Below are positions 16,552 to 25,243 of a stretch of 39,931 nt of DNA, in pieces. The stretch is from Hyphomicrobiales bacterium. Its GTDB lineage: Bacteria; Pseudomonadota; Alphaproteobacteria; Rhizobiales; Rhizobiaceae. The notes under the pieces are model-generated. The model saw only the letters and a list, made by a program, of their open reading frames with translations, did no database searches and had not been told where the DNA came from. A program made the translations under genes and the position numbers. Numbering within the stretch: position 1 is the stretch's first letter; each line of letters starts with the position of its first letter. Location of the stretch: NCBI GenBank assembly GCA_900472625.1, contig UCIT01000049.1:1-39931 (forward strand), written 5' to 3'.

Positions 16552-16717
16552 CCTGCAGCTATTTGGCGTCCGAGCCTATATTCCCGGTCTCGCCTCGAAG
16601 GAGGACAACTCTCGTTTTCGTTACAGCCAGCGCGCTCTGTGGTTTTGCTGGCAGTCGGCTTCAAGCTACCGATCGCCTTCCTAATAGACGGCGATCGGTG
16701 ATCGTCGGAACCTTGTC

Positions 16718-18034
16718 TCAGCCACACCACTTCTGCACGGCAAGCGCAATGGCCTTGGTGCAGTCGATGAGATCGCGCACCGAGACCCGCTCGTTCGGCT
16801 GATGCGCCTGCGCCGGATCGCCAGGCCCGAAATTGACCGTCGGCGTGTTTCCGAGCCCTGTCGGCAGTCCGATATCACTATGGGCACCGAAGCCGGAAAG
16901 CTTCGGCGACAGGTCGGCCGCCTCGACTGCCTGCTGGAAGATCGTGACGAACGGGCTGTCGGCCGGGATTTCGGCGCAGTCGGCATCAAGGATCCATTCG
17001 ATCCGGGCCGGGCGTTCGCGCAGGTACGGATCGGCCTGGCAGACGTTGCGGACGTGCTCCTCGATCTCGCGCTTCACATGGCCGCCGAGCGCAAACTCGT
17101 CTTTTTCGCTCGGCAAATATTGCGCGTCGATGATGATCTCGGCGCGGCCGGCCATCGAGGACGGGTGTTCGCCGGCAGTCATCTGGGTAACGATGATCTG
17201 GTTCGGCAGGTCCATCAGAGGGTGGTTTTTCTTCGGGTCGAACATCCAGCGGCGATTGAGGATGTCTATGCCGTCGAGCATCTGGCGGCAGAGCTGCACC
17301 GCATCCACCGGGCCGCTCGTATACCAGGCGTTCGGCGTCAGCTCGGCATGGCCGCCGATCCCGTCGATGATGATCTTGCCCCAGAGGATGCCGTGGCAGA
17401 GTGGTGCGATGCGGTTGGCGGTCGGCTCGGTCATAATGCCGGCATCGGCCTTGAAGCCGCGATCGACCATGGCGAGCGAGCCCATGCCGCCGATTTCCTC
17501 GTCGACAACGGTGGTGAAAACGACATCGCCCTTCAGCTCGACACCCATCTCCTTGAGGATTTCGACCGCCATCAGCATGCAGGCGACGCCGCCCTTCATG
17601 TCAACCGTGCCGCGGCCATGCAGGAACCCGTCCTTCAGCACCGGCACAAAGGGATCGGTTGTCCAGTGTTCGACCGCTCCCGGCGGAACAACATCGATAT
17701 GGCCGGTCAGCATGATCGAGCGGCCCTCGCCGGTGCCCTTCAGCGTGCCCCCAAGATTGGGACGGCCTTCGAAAGTGCGGCCCTTGTTGGCGCCGGGGCG
17801 ACCCTCATACTTGGCATAGAGCGCCGGGCCATCCGGATCCCAGAGGTCGGTGGCAAACCCGAGAGCTTCCAGCCGCTTCTGCAGGTAGAGCTGGCAATCG
17901 CGCTCGCCGGGGCCGGCCTCCTTCGGGTTCGACTTGACGATCGACGGAAAGGCGACGAGGTCGCTCAACGTCTGGACGATCCGCTCCTGCGCCGCTTCGA
18001 CGCGTTCGGCAATCTGTTGTTCGATGGATGGCAT
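16718..18034 (-). CDS. M20-family deacylase (ArgE/DapE/YlmB-like)
   Basis: A 438-residue cytoplasmic dizinc hydrolase of the M20 family. The ligands are visible: His in LTGHIDVVPPG, Asp in GRGTVDMKGG, the catalytic Glu pair in VVDEEIGGMG, Glu in MTEPT and His near the end in GFGAHSDIGLP. A dimerisation domain is inserted from about residue 215. The family hydrolyses N-acyl amino acids (acetylornithine, succinyl-diaminopimelate), and one branch (YlmB) deformylates a thiamin-pyrimidine degradation product. It is the last gene of operon A, 2 bp after a permease gene, so an amide bond in the imported compound is its likely target. The exact substrate is unknown. Confidence 0.88.
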   Translation of the reverse strand: MPSIEQQIAERVEAAQERIVQTLSDLVAFPSIVKSNPKEAGPGERDCQLYLQKRLEALGFATDLWDPDGPALYAKYEGRPGANKGRTFEGRPNLGGTLKGTGEGRSIMLTGHIDVVPPGAVEHWTTDPFVPVLKDGFLHGRGTVDMKGGVACMLMAVEILKEMGVELKGDVVFTTVVDEEIGGMGSLAMVDRGFKADAGIMTEPTANRIAPLCHGILWGKIIIDGIGGHAELTPNAWYTSGPVDAVQLCRQMLDGIDILNRRWMFDPKKNHPLMDLPNQIIVTQMTAGEHPSSMAGRAEIIIDAQYLPSEKDEFALGGHVKREIEEHVRNVCQADPYLRERPARIEWILDADCAEIPADSPFVTIFQQAVEAADLSPKLSGFGAHSDIGLPTGLGNTPTVNFGPGDPAQAHQPNERVSVRDLIDCTKAIALAVQKWCG

Positions 18035-18036
18035 GC

Positions 18037-18993
18037 TTAACTCCAGCGTTTTGAAAGACGTTCGATGAGCAGGACGGCGATCAGCAGCGCGCCGACAATA
18101 CCGACCTGCCAGACGGTGTTGACGTTGAGCTGCAGGAGCCCAGTCTTCAGAGTGACGAGCAGGATGACGGCGGCGATCACGCCGCCCACCCCGCCGATGC
18201 CGCCTGATATGGCGACGCCGCCGAGCATCACCGCGGTCAGCGATTCAAGCTCCAGGTTCTGCCCGATATTGGGCCTGGCGCTGCCGAGCCAGGCGAGCGA
18301 GACAAGCCCTGCGAGGCCCGCGAGCAGACCACTCAGGCCGTAGACCAGAAGCCGGGTGCGATCGACGGGAATGCCCACAAGGCGCGCAGAGCGCTCGTTG
18401 AAACCCATGGCGAACAGCCAGCGACCCCAGGCACTGTAGAGAAGCAGCACCGCAGCGATGACGAACACCGGCACGACCAGCGTCACGAACGGCATGGGCA
18501 TCGATAGGATCATCCCCCTGCCCCACGGAAGCAGCCAGGTCGGCACGCCCGATTGCGCACCGCCGCCGGTCAGCGCCAGCGCCATGCCCGAATACACGAA
18601 GAGCGTGCCGAGCGTTGCGATCAGCGGCAGGATCTTGAGCCGGGTGACCAGCAGTCCGTTGAACAAGCCAAGCAGCAGCCCGCACACGACGCAGCCGATC
18701 GGCAGCAACGCCGGCGGCATGCCGGCCTTGACCGCGAGCATGGCCAGCACGACCGACAGCGACACCGTGCCGCCGACCGAAAGGTCGATGCCGGCGCCGC
18801 CGGCCAGGATGACCAGGCATTGTCCGAGCGAGACGAGTGCCAGGATGGTCGAGAATTGGAGGACCGTCGTCACCGTCGAGGCGCTGAACATCGTCGGCCT
18901 GAGCGCCGCGAACAGCAGGATGACAGCGATCCATAGCACGGCGAGAAGCAGGAGGATGCGGCTGGAACCGGACCGTTTAAGGAGGTTTTTCAT
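18037..18993 (-). CDS. CUT2 sugar ABC transporter permease, second of a pair (operon A)
   Basis: A 318-residue membrane protein of the RbsC/LsrD class with about eight to ten hydrophobic segments, LAGGAGIDLSVGG early on and LESLTAVMLGGVAISGGIGG toward the end. ATG 18993 overlaps the stop of the preceding permease (ATGA); a GTG at 19005 is the alternative. Together with the gene at 18990-19967 it would form a heterodimeric channel, as in the AI-2 (Lsr) and some nucleoside importers, rather than the usual RbsC homodimer. Confidence 0.9.
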   Translation of the reverse strand: MKNLLKRSGSSRILLLLAVLWIAVILLFAALRPTMFSASTVTTVLQFSTILALVSLGQCLVILAGGAGIDLSVGGTVSLSVVLAMLAVKAGMPPALLPIGCVVCGLLLGLFNGLLVTRLKILPLIATLGTLFVYSGMALALTGGGAQSGVPTWLLPWGRGMILSMPMPFVTLVVPVFVIAAVLLLYSAWGRWLFAMGFNERSARLVGIPVDRTRLLVYGLSGLLAGLAGLVSLAWLGSARPNIGQNLELESLTAVMLGGVAISGGIGGVGGVIAAVILLVTLKTGLLQLNVNTVWQVGIVGALLIAVLLIERLSKRWS

Positions 18994-19967
18994 CGCTGCA
19001 TCCACCTTGCCTTGAGTTCACCCATGCGTGACACCGGCAGTTCGAGCGCCAACACCACGATCAGCAATGCGCCGGTCACGACAGGTTGCCAGAGTGACGG
19101 AACGCCCATCAGAAGCAGGCCGTTCTGCAGGATACGCAGGAGGATCACGCCGAGTGCCGTGCCGAGGAGGCTGCAGCGTCCGCCCATGATGCTGGTGCCG
19201 CCAAGCACGACGGCGGCGATCGCATCGAGGGCAAGCGTGCTGCCGATCGCCATCTCGACATTGCGATAGTTCGCCACGTAGAAGCTCGCGGCCAGGCCGG
19301 TCAGCGCGCCACTGATGATGAAGGTGGCGATGCGGACCCTTGTAACCGGCACGCCGGAGAGCCGCGCTTTCTCCTCCGAATTTCCGATCGAAAGGAGATG
19401 CGGACCGTAAGGCGTGCGACGAAGCGCCAGCCACACCGCCAGATAGGCAAGCCCGATCGCAAAGATCGACATGGGAATGCCGAGCAATGTGCTCGAGAGG
19501 AGCTGAGTGAGACCTACGGGCAGACCGGAAAGCCACTGCCCGCCGAGAAGTGCGAAGACCCCCATGCGATAGACGCCGAGGAGGCCGAGCGTGCCGACGA
19601 TCGCCGGCACCCTGCCGAGAACGACGACCAGCGCCGTCGCGAGGCCCAGCGCCGCGCCCGCCACCGGTCCAACGAGCAGGGCGAGTGGCGGCGCGACCGA
19701 CGCCAGCAGGGCATGGGCGACGGCGATGGCGGCAAGCCCCATCAGGATGCCGATCGAGACGTCGATACTGCCCATGGCGAGCAGCAGGGTCATGCCGAGA
19801 CCGGCCAGCATCAGCTCTGTGCTGTTGCGGGCGATGGTCGTGGCGTTGCCTGCCGTCGCGAAATAGGGTGACGCGACAGAAAAGACGATCGAAGCGAGAA
19901 TGACGGCGCCAAGCAGCGCCCATTCACGTCCGCCGATGGCGAGAAGACGTGGACTTGACTGTCGCAT
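18990..19967 (-). CDS. CUT2 sugar ABC transporter permease, first of a pair (operon A)
   Basis: A 325-residue inner-membrane permease of the ribose-type family. LLLAMGSIDVSIGILMGL and LDAIAAVVLGGTSIMGGR are the family signatures. It starts 18 bp after the binding-protein gene and overlaps the next permease by 4 bp. Having two different permeases per ATPase gene is the distinguishing feature of this importer compared with the other two CUT2 systems in the window. Confidence 0.9.
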   Translation of the reverse strand: MRQSSPRLLAIGGREWALLGAVILASIVFSVASPYFATAGNATTIARNSTELMLAGLGMTLLLAMGSIDVSIGILMGLAAIAVAHALLASVAPPLALLVGPVAGAALGLATALVVVLGRVPAIVGTLGLLGVYRMGVFALLGGQWLSGLPVGLTQLLSSTLLGIPMSIFAIGLAYLAVWLALRRTPYGPHLLSIGNSEEKARLSGVPVTRVRIATFIISGALTGLAASFYVANYRNVEMAIGSTLALDAIAAVVLGGTSIMGGRCSLLGTALGVILLRILQNGLLLMGVPSLWQPVVTGALLIVVLALELPVSRMGELKARWMQR

Positions 19968-19985
19968 CCCAGACTTTACCCGGCC

Positions 19986-20972
19986 TTAGAAGTCGAACTT
20001 GTCGACATTGTCGGCGGTAAAGACGGCCGGAGGGCCGAGCAGCAGGATGCCGCTATCGGCATTATAGGTGACCGGCGAGGTGAAGCCCTTCACAGTGTTC
20101 TCAGCTGCGAAAGGCTTGCCGTCGATCAGTTGCTTGCCTGCCCAGACCGTGAGGTAACCGAGCTGCGCTGGATCCCAGAGCACCGAGAAACCGAAGGAAC
20201 CGCTTTTGAGATAGGAACGCGCGGTGTTCGGGCTGCAATAGCCAGTGCCGACCACGGTGCCGATCTTGCCTGCGGTTTCGATCGCCTGGGCAACGCCAGG
20301 GCATGTCGAGGAGGCGACCGCGATGATGCCCTTGATGTCAGGGTTCGCGGTCATCAGGTCGCCTGCGATCTGCGCAGCACGCTGGGCGGTGCCGCCGGCG
20401 AACTGCGGCTCGAGAAGGGTCAGCTTCGGATACTTCTCCTTGGCCCGCTTCTGCATGAAGCCGATCCAGGCGTTGAGGTTGGAGGCAGTGGCCTCGCCAG
20501 ACACGATGCCGATCTTGGCGTCTTCGCCGACGCGCTTGACCATTTCGTCGATGATCGTGGTGCCGAGACCCTCGTCGGTCGCCTGGGCGACGTAGACGGC
20601 ACGGCCGCTGTCGGGTGCATCGCTATCGCTGGTGAAGAGCTTGACGCCCTTCGCCTTGGCGGCCTCGACGACCGGCGCGATGGCGGATGCGTCGAGCACG
20701 CTGACCGACACGGCGCTAACGCCCTGGTCGATCAGGTTCTGGACGATCTGCAGCTGGTCGACCGGGTTGGTGTCGACCGGGCCAGAATAGATGAAGTCGA
20801 CGCCGAGATCTTCAGCTGCGCGCTTGCCGCCGGCTTCCATGGCGTTGAAGTAGGGAATGCCGATCAGCTGGGGCACGAAGGCCACTTTCGGCTTGTCCTG
20901 CGCGAAGGCGGAAGAGCCAAGCGCAAGCGTCAATGCGGAGACGGCGAGGATTGTCTTGAATTTCGGAAACAT
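19986..20972 (-). CDS. CUT2 sugar ABC transporter substrate-binding protein (operon A)
   Basis: A 328-residue periplasmic binding protein with a signal peptide (residues 1-24, cleaved near SSAFA-Q). The mature part has VAFVPQLIGIPYFNAMEAGG, then SVSVLDASAIAPVVEAAKAK and KIGIVSGEATASNLNAW. This resembles the LsrB/RhaS group, which bind AI-2, rhamnose or related furanoses. The ligand cannot be read from sequence. It lies between ATPase and permease genes in operon A. Confidence 0.9.
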   Translation of the reverse strand: MFPKFKTILAVSALTLALGSSAFAQDKPKVAFVPQLIGIPYFNAMEAGGKRAAEDLGVDFIYSGPVDTNPVDQLQIVQNLIDQGVSAVSVSVLDASAIAPVVEAAKAKGVKLFTSDSDAPDSGRAVYVAQATDEGLGTTIIDEMVKRVGEDAKIGIVSGEATASNLNAWIGFMQKRAKEKYPKLTLLEPQFAGGTAQRAAQIAGDLMTANPDIKGIIAVASSTCPGVAQAIETAGKIGTVVGTGYCSPNTARSYLKSGSFGFSVLWDPAQLGYLTVWAGKQLIDGKPFAAENTVKGFTSPVTYNADSGILLLGPPAVFTADNVDKFDF

Positions 20973-21002
20973 GTGAACCTCTCTGGAACGGTTTGACGCG
21001 CT

Positions 21003-21776
21003 TTATGGGTTGTTTTGTTCAAGCGCCCGCACGTCGGGATGAGCGCCTGTGATGAGCGAAACGATCTCCTCGGGGCTGGTCTCTTGCTTCCGCCGCTCGG
21101 CGACCTTTCGGCCGCGGCGGAAGACGACCATGCGGTCGGCGACCTCGAAGACATCGGCAATGTTGTGGCTGATCAGCACGACCGCGCAGCCGCGTTCGGC
21201 AAGCTTGCGGGTGAGCTGCAGCACCTTGCGTGTTTCGGCGACGGCCAGCGCCGCCGTCGGCTCGTCCATGATGACGAGCCTCGCATTGAGGTTGAGCGCC
21301 CGGCAGATCGCGACCGCCTGGCGCTGGCCGCCGGAAAGACTGCCGACAGGCGCCTCCGGGTCGGAAATATGAGCATCCAGTTCGTGCAGCAGGCCATCCA
21401 CCCGGTCCCGCATCGCCTTGCGCATCAGGAACGGGACACCCAGCACCGAGCGCTTGAGTTCGCGTCCGAGAAAGACGTTTTCCGAGATCGACAAGTTCTC
21501 CGACAATGCGAGCTCCTGAAAGATCGTCGCGATCCCGGAGCTTGCCGCGTCCTTCGGCGAAGAGAAATGGACGGGTTCGCCTTCGACCAGCAGCTCCCCG
21601 TCGCTCTGGGGATGCGCGCCGGCGAGGATCTTGATGAAGGTGGACTTGCCGGCACCATTGTCGCCGAGAAGCGCTAGAACCTCGCCGCCGTTGATCTCCA
21701 GATCCACACCCTTCAGAGCGGTGAGCGCGCCGAAGCGTTTGGTGATCCCGGTTGCGCGCAGAAATGGAACGGTCAT
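21003..21776 (-). CDS. CUT2 sugar ABC transporter ATP-binding protein, single-domain (operon A)
   Basis: A 257-residue ATPase from ATG 21776, with Walker A GDNGAGKST, signature LSGGQRQ, Walker B LVIMDEPTAAL and the switch His in VLISHN. The frame stays open for a further 180 codons upstream, but that part is antisense-like low-complexity text overlapping the GATase1-like gene and is not coding. Only one ATPase domain is present, versus two in RbsA. It lies 29 bp after the GATase1-like gene. Confidence 0.9.
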   Translation of the reverse strand: MTVPFLRATGITKRFGALTALKGVDLEINGGEVLALLGDNGAGKSTFIKILAGAHPQSDGELLVEGEPVHFSSPKDAASSGIATIFQELALSENLSISENVFLGRELKRSVLGVPFLMRKAMRDRVDGLLHELDAHISDPEAPVGSLSGGQRQAVAICRALNLNARLVIMDEPTAALAVAETRKVLQLTRKLAERGCAVVLISHNIADVFEVADRMVVFRRGRKVAERRKQETSPEEIVSLITGAHPDVRALEQNNP

Positions 21777-21805
21777 AGTGCTGTCCTTTGCGTTCGCGGC
21801 GGGAT

Positions 21806-22591
21806 TCACTTGGGCGCGCCGGCTGTGTTGGCGGCCCAGCGAAGTATGTTCTTCCAGATCGTTGCGTAGCCGGCCCAGGCGACGAATTCGTTCGGCACCC
21901 AGTGCGGCCCGATATCCGAGGTCCAGGCAACGGTGCGGCCCTCGCCGTAGCTGCCGGTGACGAGAAGCGGGTGGCCGCCCTCCTCTTGCGGAAGCGTGGC
22001 AAGCACCTCGACGCCCTCGATTTCCTTGGCAACGACCTCGTTGGCACCAAGAAGCAGTGGCCATTCTCCCTCGACGCCTTCGAGGATCGGATGGTTCTTC
22101 GGCGCGGTCACGACCGCCTTGAAACCATCGGGAACTTCGAGCCGGTCGTCGTAGGGAAGGCAGGTGACGGGCAGCGCCTCTTCCACCGGCGTACGGCGCC
22201 AACGGGCTTTTCCGTCGATACCCTGGAAGGAGAAATAGCCGCCGGCCATGACGAGGCCGCCACCGGCCTTTGTCCATTCGCGGATGATCTTCAAGCGATT
22301 GGGAACCGGCTTGCCATGCAGCCAAACGGCCGGCGGCAGTAGCAGCGAATTCGCACCGATATCGGAAAGCAGGATGACCTGATATTCAGACAGGCCCTCG
22401 AGCGTGAAGGGGAACTTTTCGACGCAGTCATGCGCCGTCATGTATGTTATCTCAAACTCGTCACCCTGAAGGGCTGCGACCAGCGGTTCCGCACCGAGAT
22501 GGAAGGTCACGCTGCCGAACTGGTCGAACCCCTTGTAATGGGTCGCCGAGCTGACCCAACTCTCCCCAACCAGCAAAACCTTCGTCACCAT
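21806..22591 (-). CDS. GATase1-like protein (PF07090/STM3548 type), copy A
   Basis: A 261-residue cytoplasmic protein of the glutamine-amidotransferase-like fold family of unknown function (DUF1355/COG5426 type). It begins with a beta strand, VLLVGESWVSSATHYKG, followed by LGAEPLV, ILLSDIGANSLLLP, GGYFSFQGIDGKARWRR, LPVTCLPYDDR and a closing TSDIGPHW. No classical Cys-His-Glu amidotransferase triad is obvious; the one well-placed Cys is in VTCLPYDD. A clear paralogue lies at 27694-28464. It sits second in operon A, between the LacI-PfkB fusion and the transporter, suggesting a role in processing the imported compound. Confidence 0.85.
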   Translation of the reverse strand: MVTKVLLVGESWVSSATHYKGFDQFGSVTFHLGAEPLVAALQGDEFEITYMTAHDCVEKFPFTLEGLSEYQVILLSDIGANSLLLPPAVWLHGKPVPNRLKIIREWTKAGGGLVMAGGYFSFQGIDGKARWRRTPVEEALPVTCLPYDDRLEVPDGFKAVVTAPKNHPILEGVEGEWPLLLGANEVVAKEIEGVEVLATLPQEEGGHPLLVTGSYGEGRTVAWTSDIGPHWVPNEFVAWAGYATIWKNILRWAANTAGAPK

Positions 22592-22631
22592 ATCCGTCTC
22601 CTTATGCTCGCGATCATGTCGTTTCGAGAAA

Positions 22632-23813
22632 TCATCCGGCTTTCGCCTCGACAGCTGAAAGCAGTGCGTCGAGTTCCTGCGCGCTGGCCGTGCGGCCCTG
22701 CGCGCCTTCGGCCGTCGTCGTCAGGCTGGCACCGACCGCCGCATGGCGTGCTGCATCAACCAGCGGCCGTCCATGCAGCCAGAGGCTCAGGAAAATTCCG
22801 GCGAAGGCATCGCCTGCACCCGTCGCGTCGACCCGGCTGACCGGCAAAGCCGGCACCTCGATCGGCGGGCCGCCGCCCTTGCGGAAGACGACCGCGCCGA
22901 ATTCGCCGAGCGTCAGCACCACGTCGCCGCGCCGCTTCACCCTTGCGATCGTGCGGGCCGCCTCCTCGATCATCGAGGCGAGCGGCGTGCGGATCGCGTA
23001 AATTTCCCGCAGCGTGTCGTCGTTGATGAATGTCAGGTCGACCTGTCCGATCAGCCGCTCGAAGGCCTCCGGATTGCGCGAACCTTCCGGCAGGCCGGCC
23101 GTGTGAAGGCTCACGTTCCAGCCGGCCTCGTGGAAGCGGGCAATCGACGGCATCATCCGCTCGTAGTGGAAACCTTCGATATGCAGGCAGGAGCGCACAG
23201 GGCCGGGTGCAATGTCCATATTGGCGGTGAGATCGATCTCGCTGAGCTCGAAGGTCTCGTGAATGATCGTGCGGCCGCCATTGGCCTCGATGATCACCAT
23301 CGCGCGCGGCAGCCGGTTCTTGCCCGGTCGCCGGATTGGCAGCACGTTGACGCCGTGGGCCAGCAGCTCCGCCATCGCCCATTCGCTGTCGGCATCGTCG
23401 CCGACCGCCGTGGCGAGATCGACATGCAATCCGTAAGGCGATCCGACGGCGGCAGCGGCGACTGCGAGGTTGGCAGCCGGACCGCCGAGCGCCTTGTCGA
23501 TGTGGCTTGCCGCCACCCGGTCGTCGCGATGTGGCAGGACCTGAACCCGGCAGAGGTAATCGACGCAGATATGACCGACGACGAGAAGCCGCGGATTGCC
23601 CTCGGCCGCCTTTATCTTGCGAGCGGACATCATCGGCAGCGAGCGCGCGAACACGCTCGGCCGATAGGCGAGCTTCTGGATGGTTGCCTGAATTTTCTCG
23701 GCAGTTTCGGCTTTGACCGGCACGGTCCCGTTGAGGAAATTGGACACGGTGCCGACGGAAACACCGGCAGCGCGTGCAACATCCGTAATGGTGGGACGGC
23801 CTTTTTTCATCAT
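22632..23813 (-). CDS. LacI DNA-binding domain fused to PfkB carbohydrate kinase
   Basis: A 393-residue fusion. Residues 8-58 are a complete LacI-type DNA-binding domain: TITDVARAAGVSVGTVSNFL, then a third helix and hinge helix ending SVFARSL. From about residue 75 (LLVVGHICVDYLC) to the end is a full PfkB/ribokinase-family domain. It has the substrate glycine motif ALGGPAANLAVAA near 109-121 and the catalytic anion-hole motif DATGAGDAF at 329-337 with Asp335. The usual periplasmic-binding-protein sensor is absent, so the kinase fold takes its place. It heads operon A, and a palindromic operator lies on its promoter. It may be an autoregulator that senses, and perhaps phosphorylates, the pathway sugar; enzyme activity is unproven. 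Starts at 23813 or 23810 are both possible. Confidence 0.9.
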   Translation of the reverse strand: MMKKGRPTITDVARAAGVSVGTVSNFLNGTVPVKAETAEKIQATIQKLAYRPSVFARSLPMMSARKIKAAEGNPRLLVVGHICVDYLCRVQVLPHRDDRVAASHIDKALGGPAANLAVAAAAVGSPYGLHVDLATAVGDDADSEWAMAELLAHGVNVLPIRRPGKNRLPRAMVIIEANGGRTIIHETFELSEIDLTANMDIAPGPVRSCLHIEGFHYERMMPSIARFHEAGWNVSLHTAGLPEGSRNPEAFERLIGQVDLTFINDDTLREIYAIRTPLASMIEEAARTIARVKRRGDVVLTLGEFGAVVFRKGGGPPIEVPALPVSRVDATGAGDAFAGIFLSLWLHGRPLVDAARHAAVGASLTTTAEGAQGRTASAQELDALLSAVEAKAG

Positions 23814-23824
23814 TTCCCCGCCTA

Positions 23825-23866
23825 TTGAAGCGCTTCAAGCGTATGGGTGGGTTTTCAATGCGTCAA
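23825..23866 (-). promoter_or_regulatory. Operon A promoter with LacI-type operator
   Basis: On the minus strand TTGACG (23861-23866) and TACGCT (23838-23843), spaced 17 bp, form a promoter in front of the LacI-PfkB gene. The perfect 14-bp palindrome TTGAAGCGCTTCAA (23825-23838), with the central CG typical of LacI-family sites, touches the -10 and ends 11 bp before the start codon. Binding there would block initiation, making autoregulation by the fusion protein likely. Confidence 0.7.
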
Positions 23867-23955
23867 AGAAACGATCTTCCAATTTACACGGTATTTTTTG
23901 GAGATCGTCGCGAATATGAGAGAATTTTTAGAACGCAAGACTTCTAATTCGCTGA

Positions 23956-23972
23956 ATTGAAAATGCTTCAAT
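23956..23972. promoter_or_regulatory. Possible secondary operator for the operon A regulator
   Basis: ATTGAAAATGCTTCAAT has the same half-sites (ATTGAA and TTCAAT) as the operator at 23825-23838, with one extra base in the centre. It lies about 132 bp upstream and just past the stop of the amidohydrolase gene. It could serve for looping, or be a decayed or coincidental site. Confidence 0.3.
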
Positions 23973-23989
23973 CCAGTTTCGCAATGCCC

Positions 23990-25234
23990 TTAAATGAGCG
24001 TCATTCGGCTGGTGGCGAGCGTTGCTTCTGCCAGCACGGCACAGCCGGCGACGGCATAGTCCGGCTCGACATGTTCCGCCTCGTTGTGGCTCAATCCGTC
24101 GCGGCAAGGAACAAAGATCATTGCCGCCGGAGCGACGCGATTGACGAACAGCGCATCGTGAAAAGCACCCGACAACATGGGCGTGCTTTTGAGCCCCCGA
24201 ACCATCGCTGCCTGCTCTATCGCAGCCTGGAGATCGGTGGAAAACGTACAGGACGCCATGTCGAAGGATCGTGACATCTCGGCCTCGCAGCCTTGCCGTT
24301 TCGCCTCCTTCGCAATGCTGGACAGGACGCGTTGTTCGATCTCGTCGAGCCGCATCGGATCGGGATGACGCATATCGACGGTGCAACGGGCGACATCCGG
24401 GATCGCATTGACCGAGCCCGGTTCGACCGAAATCCGCCCCACGGTAAAGCGCGCATCCGTATCATCAGGCATGATCGTCTCGTAGAGACCTGAAAGTGCG
24501 GCCGTCAGCGCCCGCAACGGGTCGCGCCGATACGCGAGCCCCGTCGTGCCGGCATGCGCCGTCTGTCCCCTTATTACCACATCAAGCCAGCGCGTACCCT
24601 GTATGCCGCCGACGACGCCGATCGGGATATCGTTCGCCTCTAGCGCCGGCCCCTGCTCTATATGCACTTCGATATAGGCATGGATCGGAAAGCCGAGGGA
24701 TATCATCTGCGCCGGCGGCAGGCTCTTGATCGTCGCCTTCAGTTCGTCGACAAGGCTTGCGCCGTCGGTGGCAAGCTTCCCCTGCCAGTCGGGGGGGATT
24801 TCACCTGCGGCAAACGCCATTGACCCCATGCATCCCGGTGCGAACCGGCACCCTTCCTCATTTGTCCACGAGACGACGACAACCGGCCGCTCGGTTTCGA
24901 TCCCGGCATCTTCGAGGCTCTCCAACACCTCGAAGGCCGACAACGTGCCTAGTGCTCCATCAAATCGGCCGCCGGCCGGTTGGCTATCGAGGTGACTGCC
25001 GATCACCACCGGCGCCAGCGTATCGTTTCGGCCGGCCCGTCGGATGAAGAGATTGGCCATCGGATCCTGGGAGACCGTAAACCCCCGTGCCAGGGCCAGT
25101 TCTGCCAGAAGCTGACGCGCCTGGCGATCGCCGTCCGTCAGGGCTTGTCGATTGACCCCGCCTTTCACAGTGCCGCCAATGGCGGCGAAGGCTTCGAGCC
25201 TGGCGTTGAGACGATTGCCGTCGATATCGACCAT
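23990..25234 (-). CDS. M20-type amidohydrolase (N-carbamoylase/allantoate amidohydrolase family)
   Basis: A 414-residue dizinc hydrolase of the hydantoinase/carbamoylase branch of M20. Metal and catalytic positions are visible: His81 and Asp92 in HLDSQPAGGRFDG, Glu126-Glu127 in TNEEGCRF, His191 in HIEQGPALE, and the late SHNEAEH. The substrate-binding region GQTAHAGTTG is also present. The family cleaves N-carbamoyl or ureido groups (N-carbamoyl-L-amino acids, beta-ureidopropionate, allantoate). It follows the TenA-like gene by 9 bp and is last in its transcript. A partner dihydropyrimidinase gene exists 13 kb away (38183-39598), but operon context points first to the TenA/BtpA pathway. Confidence 0.9.
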   Translation of the reverse strand: MVDIDGNRLNARLEAFAAIGGTVKGGVNRQALTDGDRQARQLLAELALARGFTVSQDPMANLFIRRAGRNDTLAPVVIGSHLDSQPAGGRFDGALGTLSAFEVLESLEDAGIETERPVVVVSWTNEEGCRFAPGCMGSMAFAAGEIPPDWQGKLATDGASLVDELKATIKSLPPAQMISLGFPIHAYIEVHIEQGPALEANDIPIGVVGGIQGTRWLDVVIRGQTAHAGTTGLAYRRDPLRALTAALSGLYETIMPDDTDARFTVGRISVEPGSVNAIPDVARCTVDMRHPDPMRLDEIEQRVLSSIAKEAKRQGCEAEMSRSFDMASCTFSTDLQAAIEQAAMVRGLKSTPMLSGAFHDALFVNRVAPAAMIFVPCRDGLSHNEAEHVEPDYAVAGCAVLAEATLATSRMTLI

Positions 25235-25243
25235 GTTGCTTCC

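Noticed and set aside
16668..16699. Hairpin ACCGATCGCC / GGCGATCGGT after operon A, considered as a terminator
   Set aside because: The 10-bp arms are exact, but the loop is 12 nt and no T-run follows on the minus strand. Position is suggestive only, so it was not listed as a terminator.
16802..18040. Long plus-strand open frame (412 codons) opposite the M20 deacylase gene
   Set aside because: It is the complement of a well-supported gene in high-G+C DNA. The translation is rich in Arg, His and Asp with no family features.
21777..22325. N-terminal extension of the operon A ATPase frame
   Set aside because: It overlaps the GATase1-like gene on the same strand, has no ATPase features and would give an abnormal length. 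The ATG at 21776 starts a normal family protein.
22743..23828. Plus- and minus-strand frames of about 360 codons overlapping the LacI-PfkB gene
   Set aside because: Both are out-of-frame shadows with low-complexity Arg-rich text; the LacI and PfkB motifs are only in the annotated frame.
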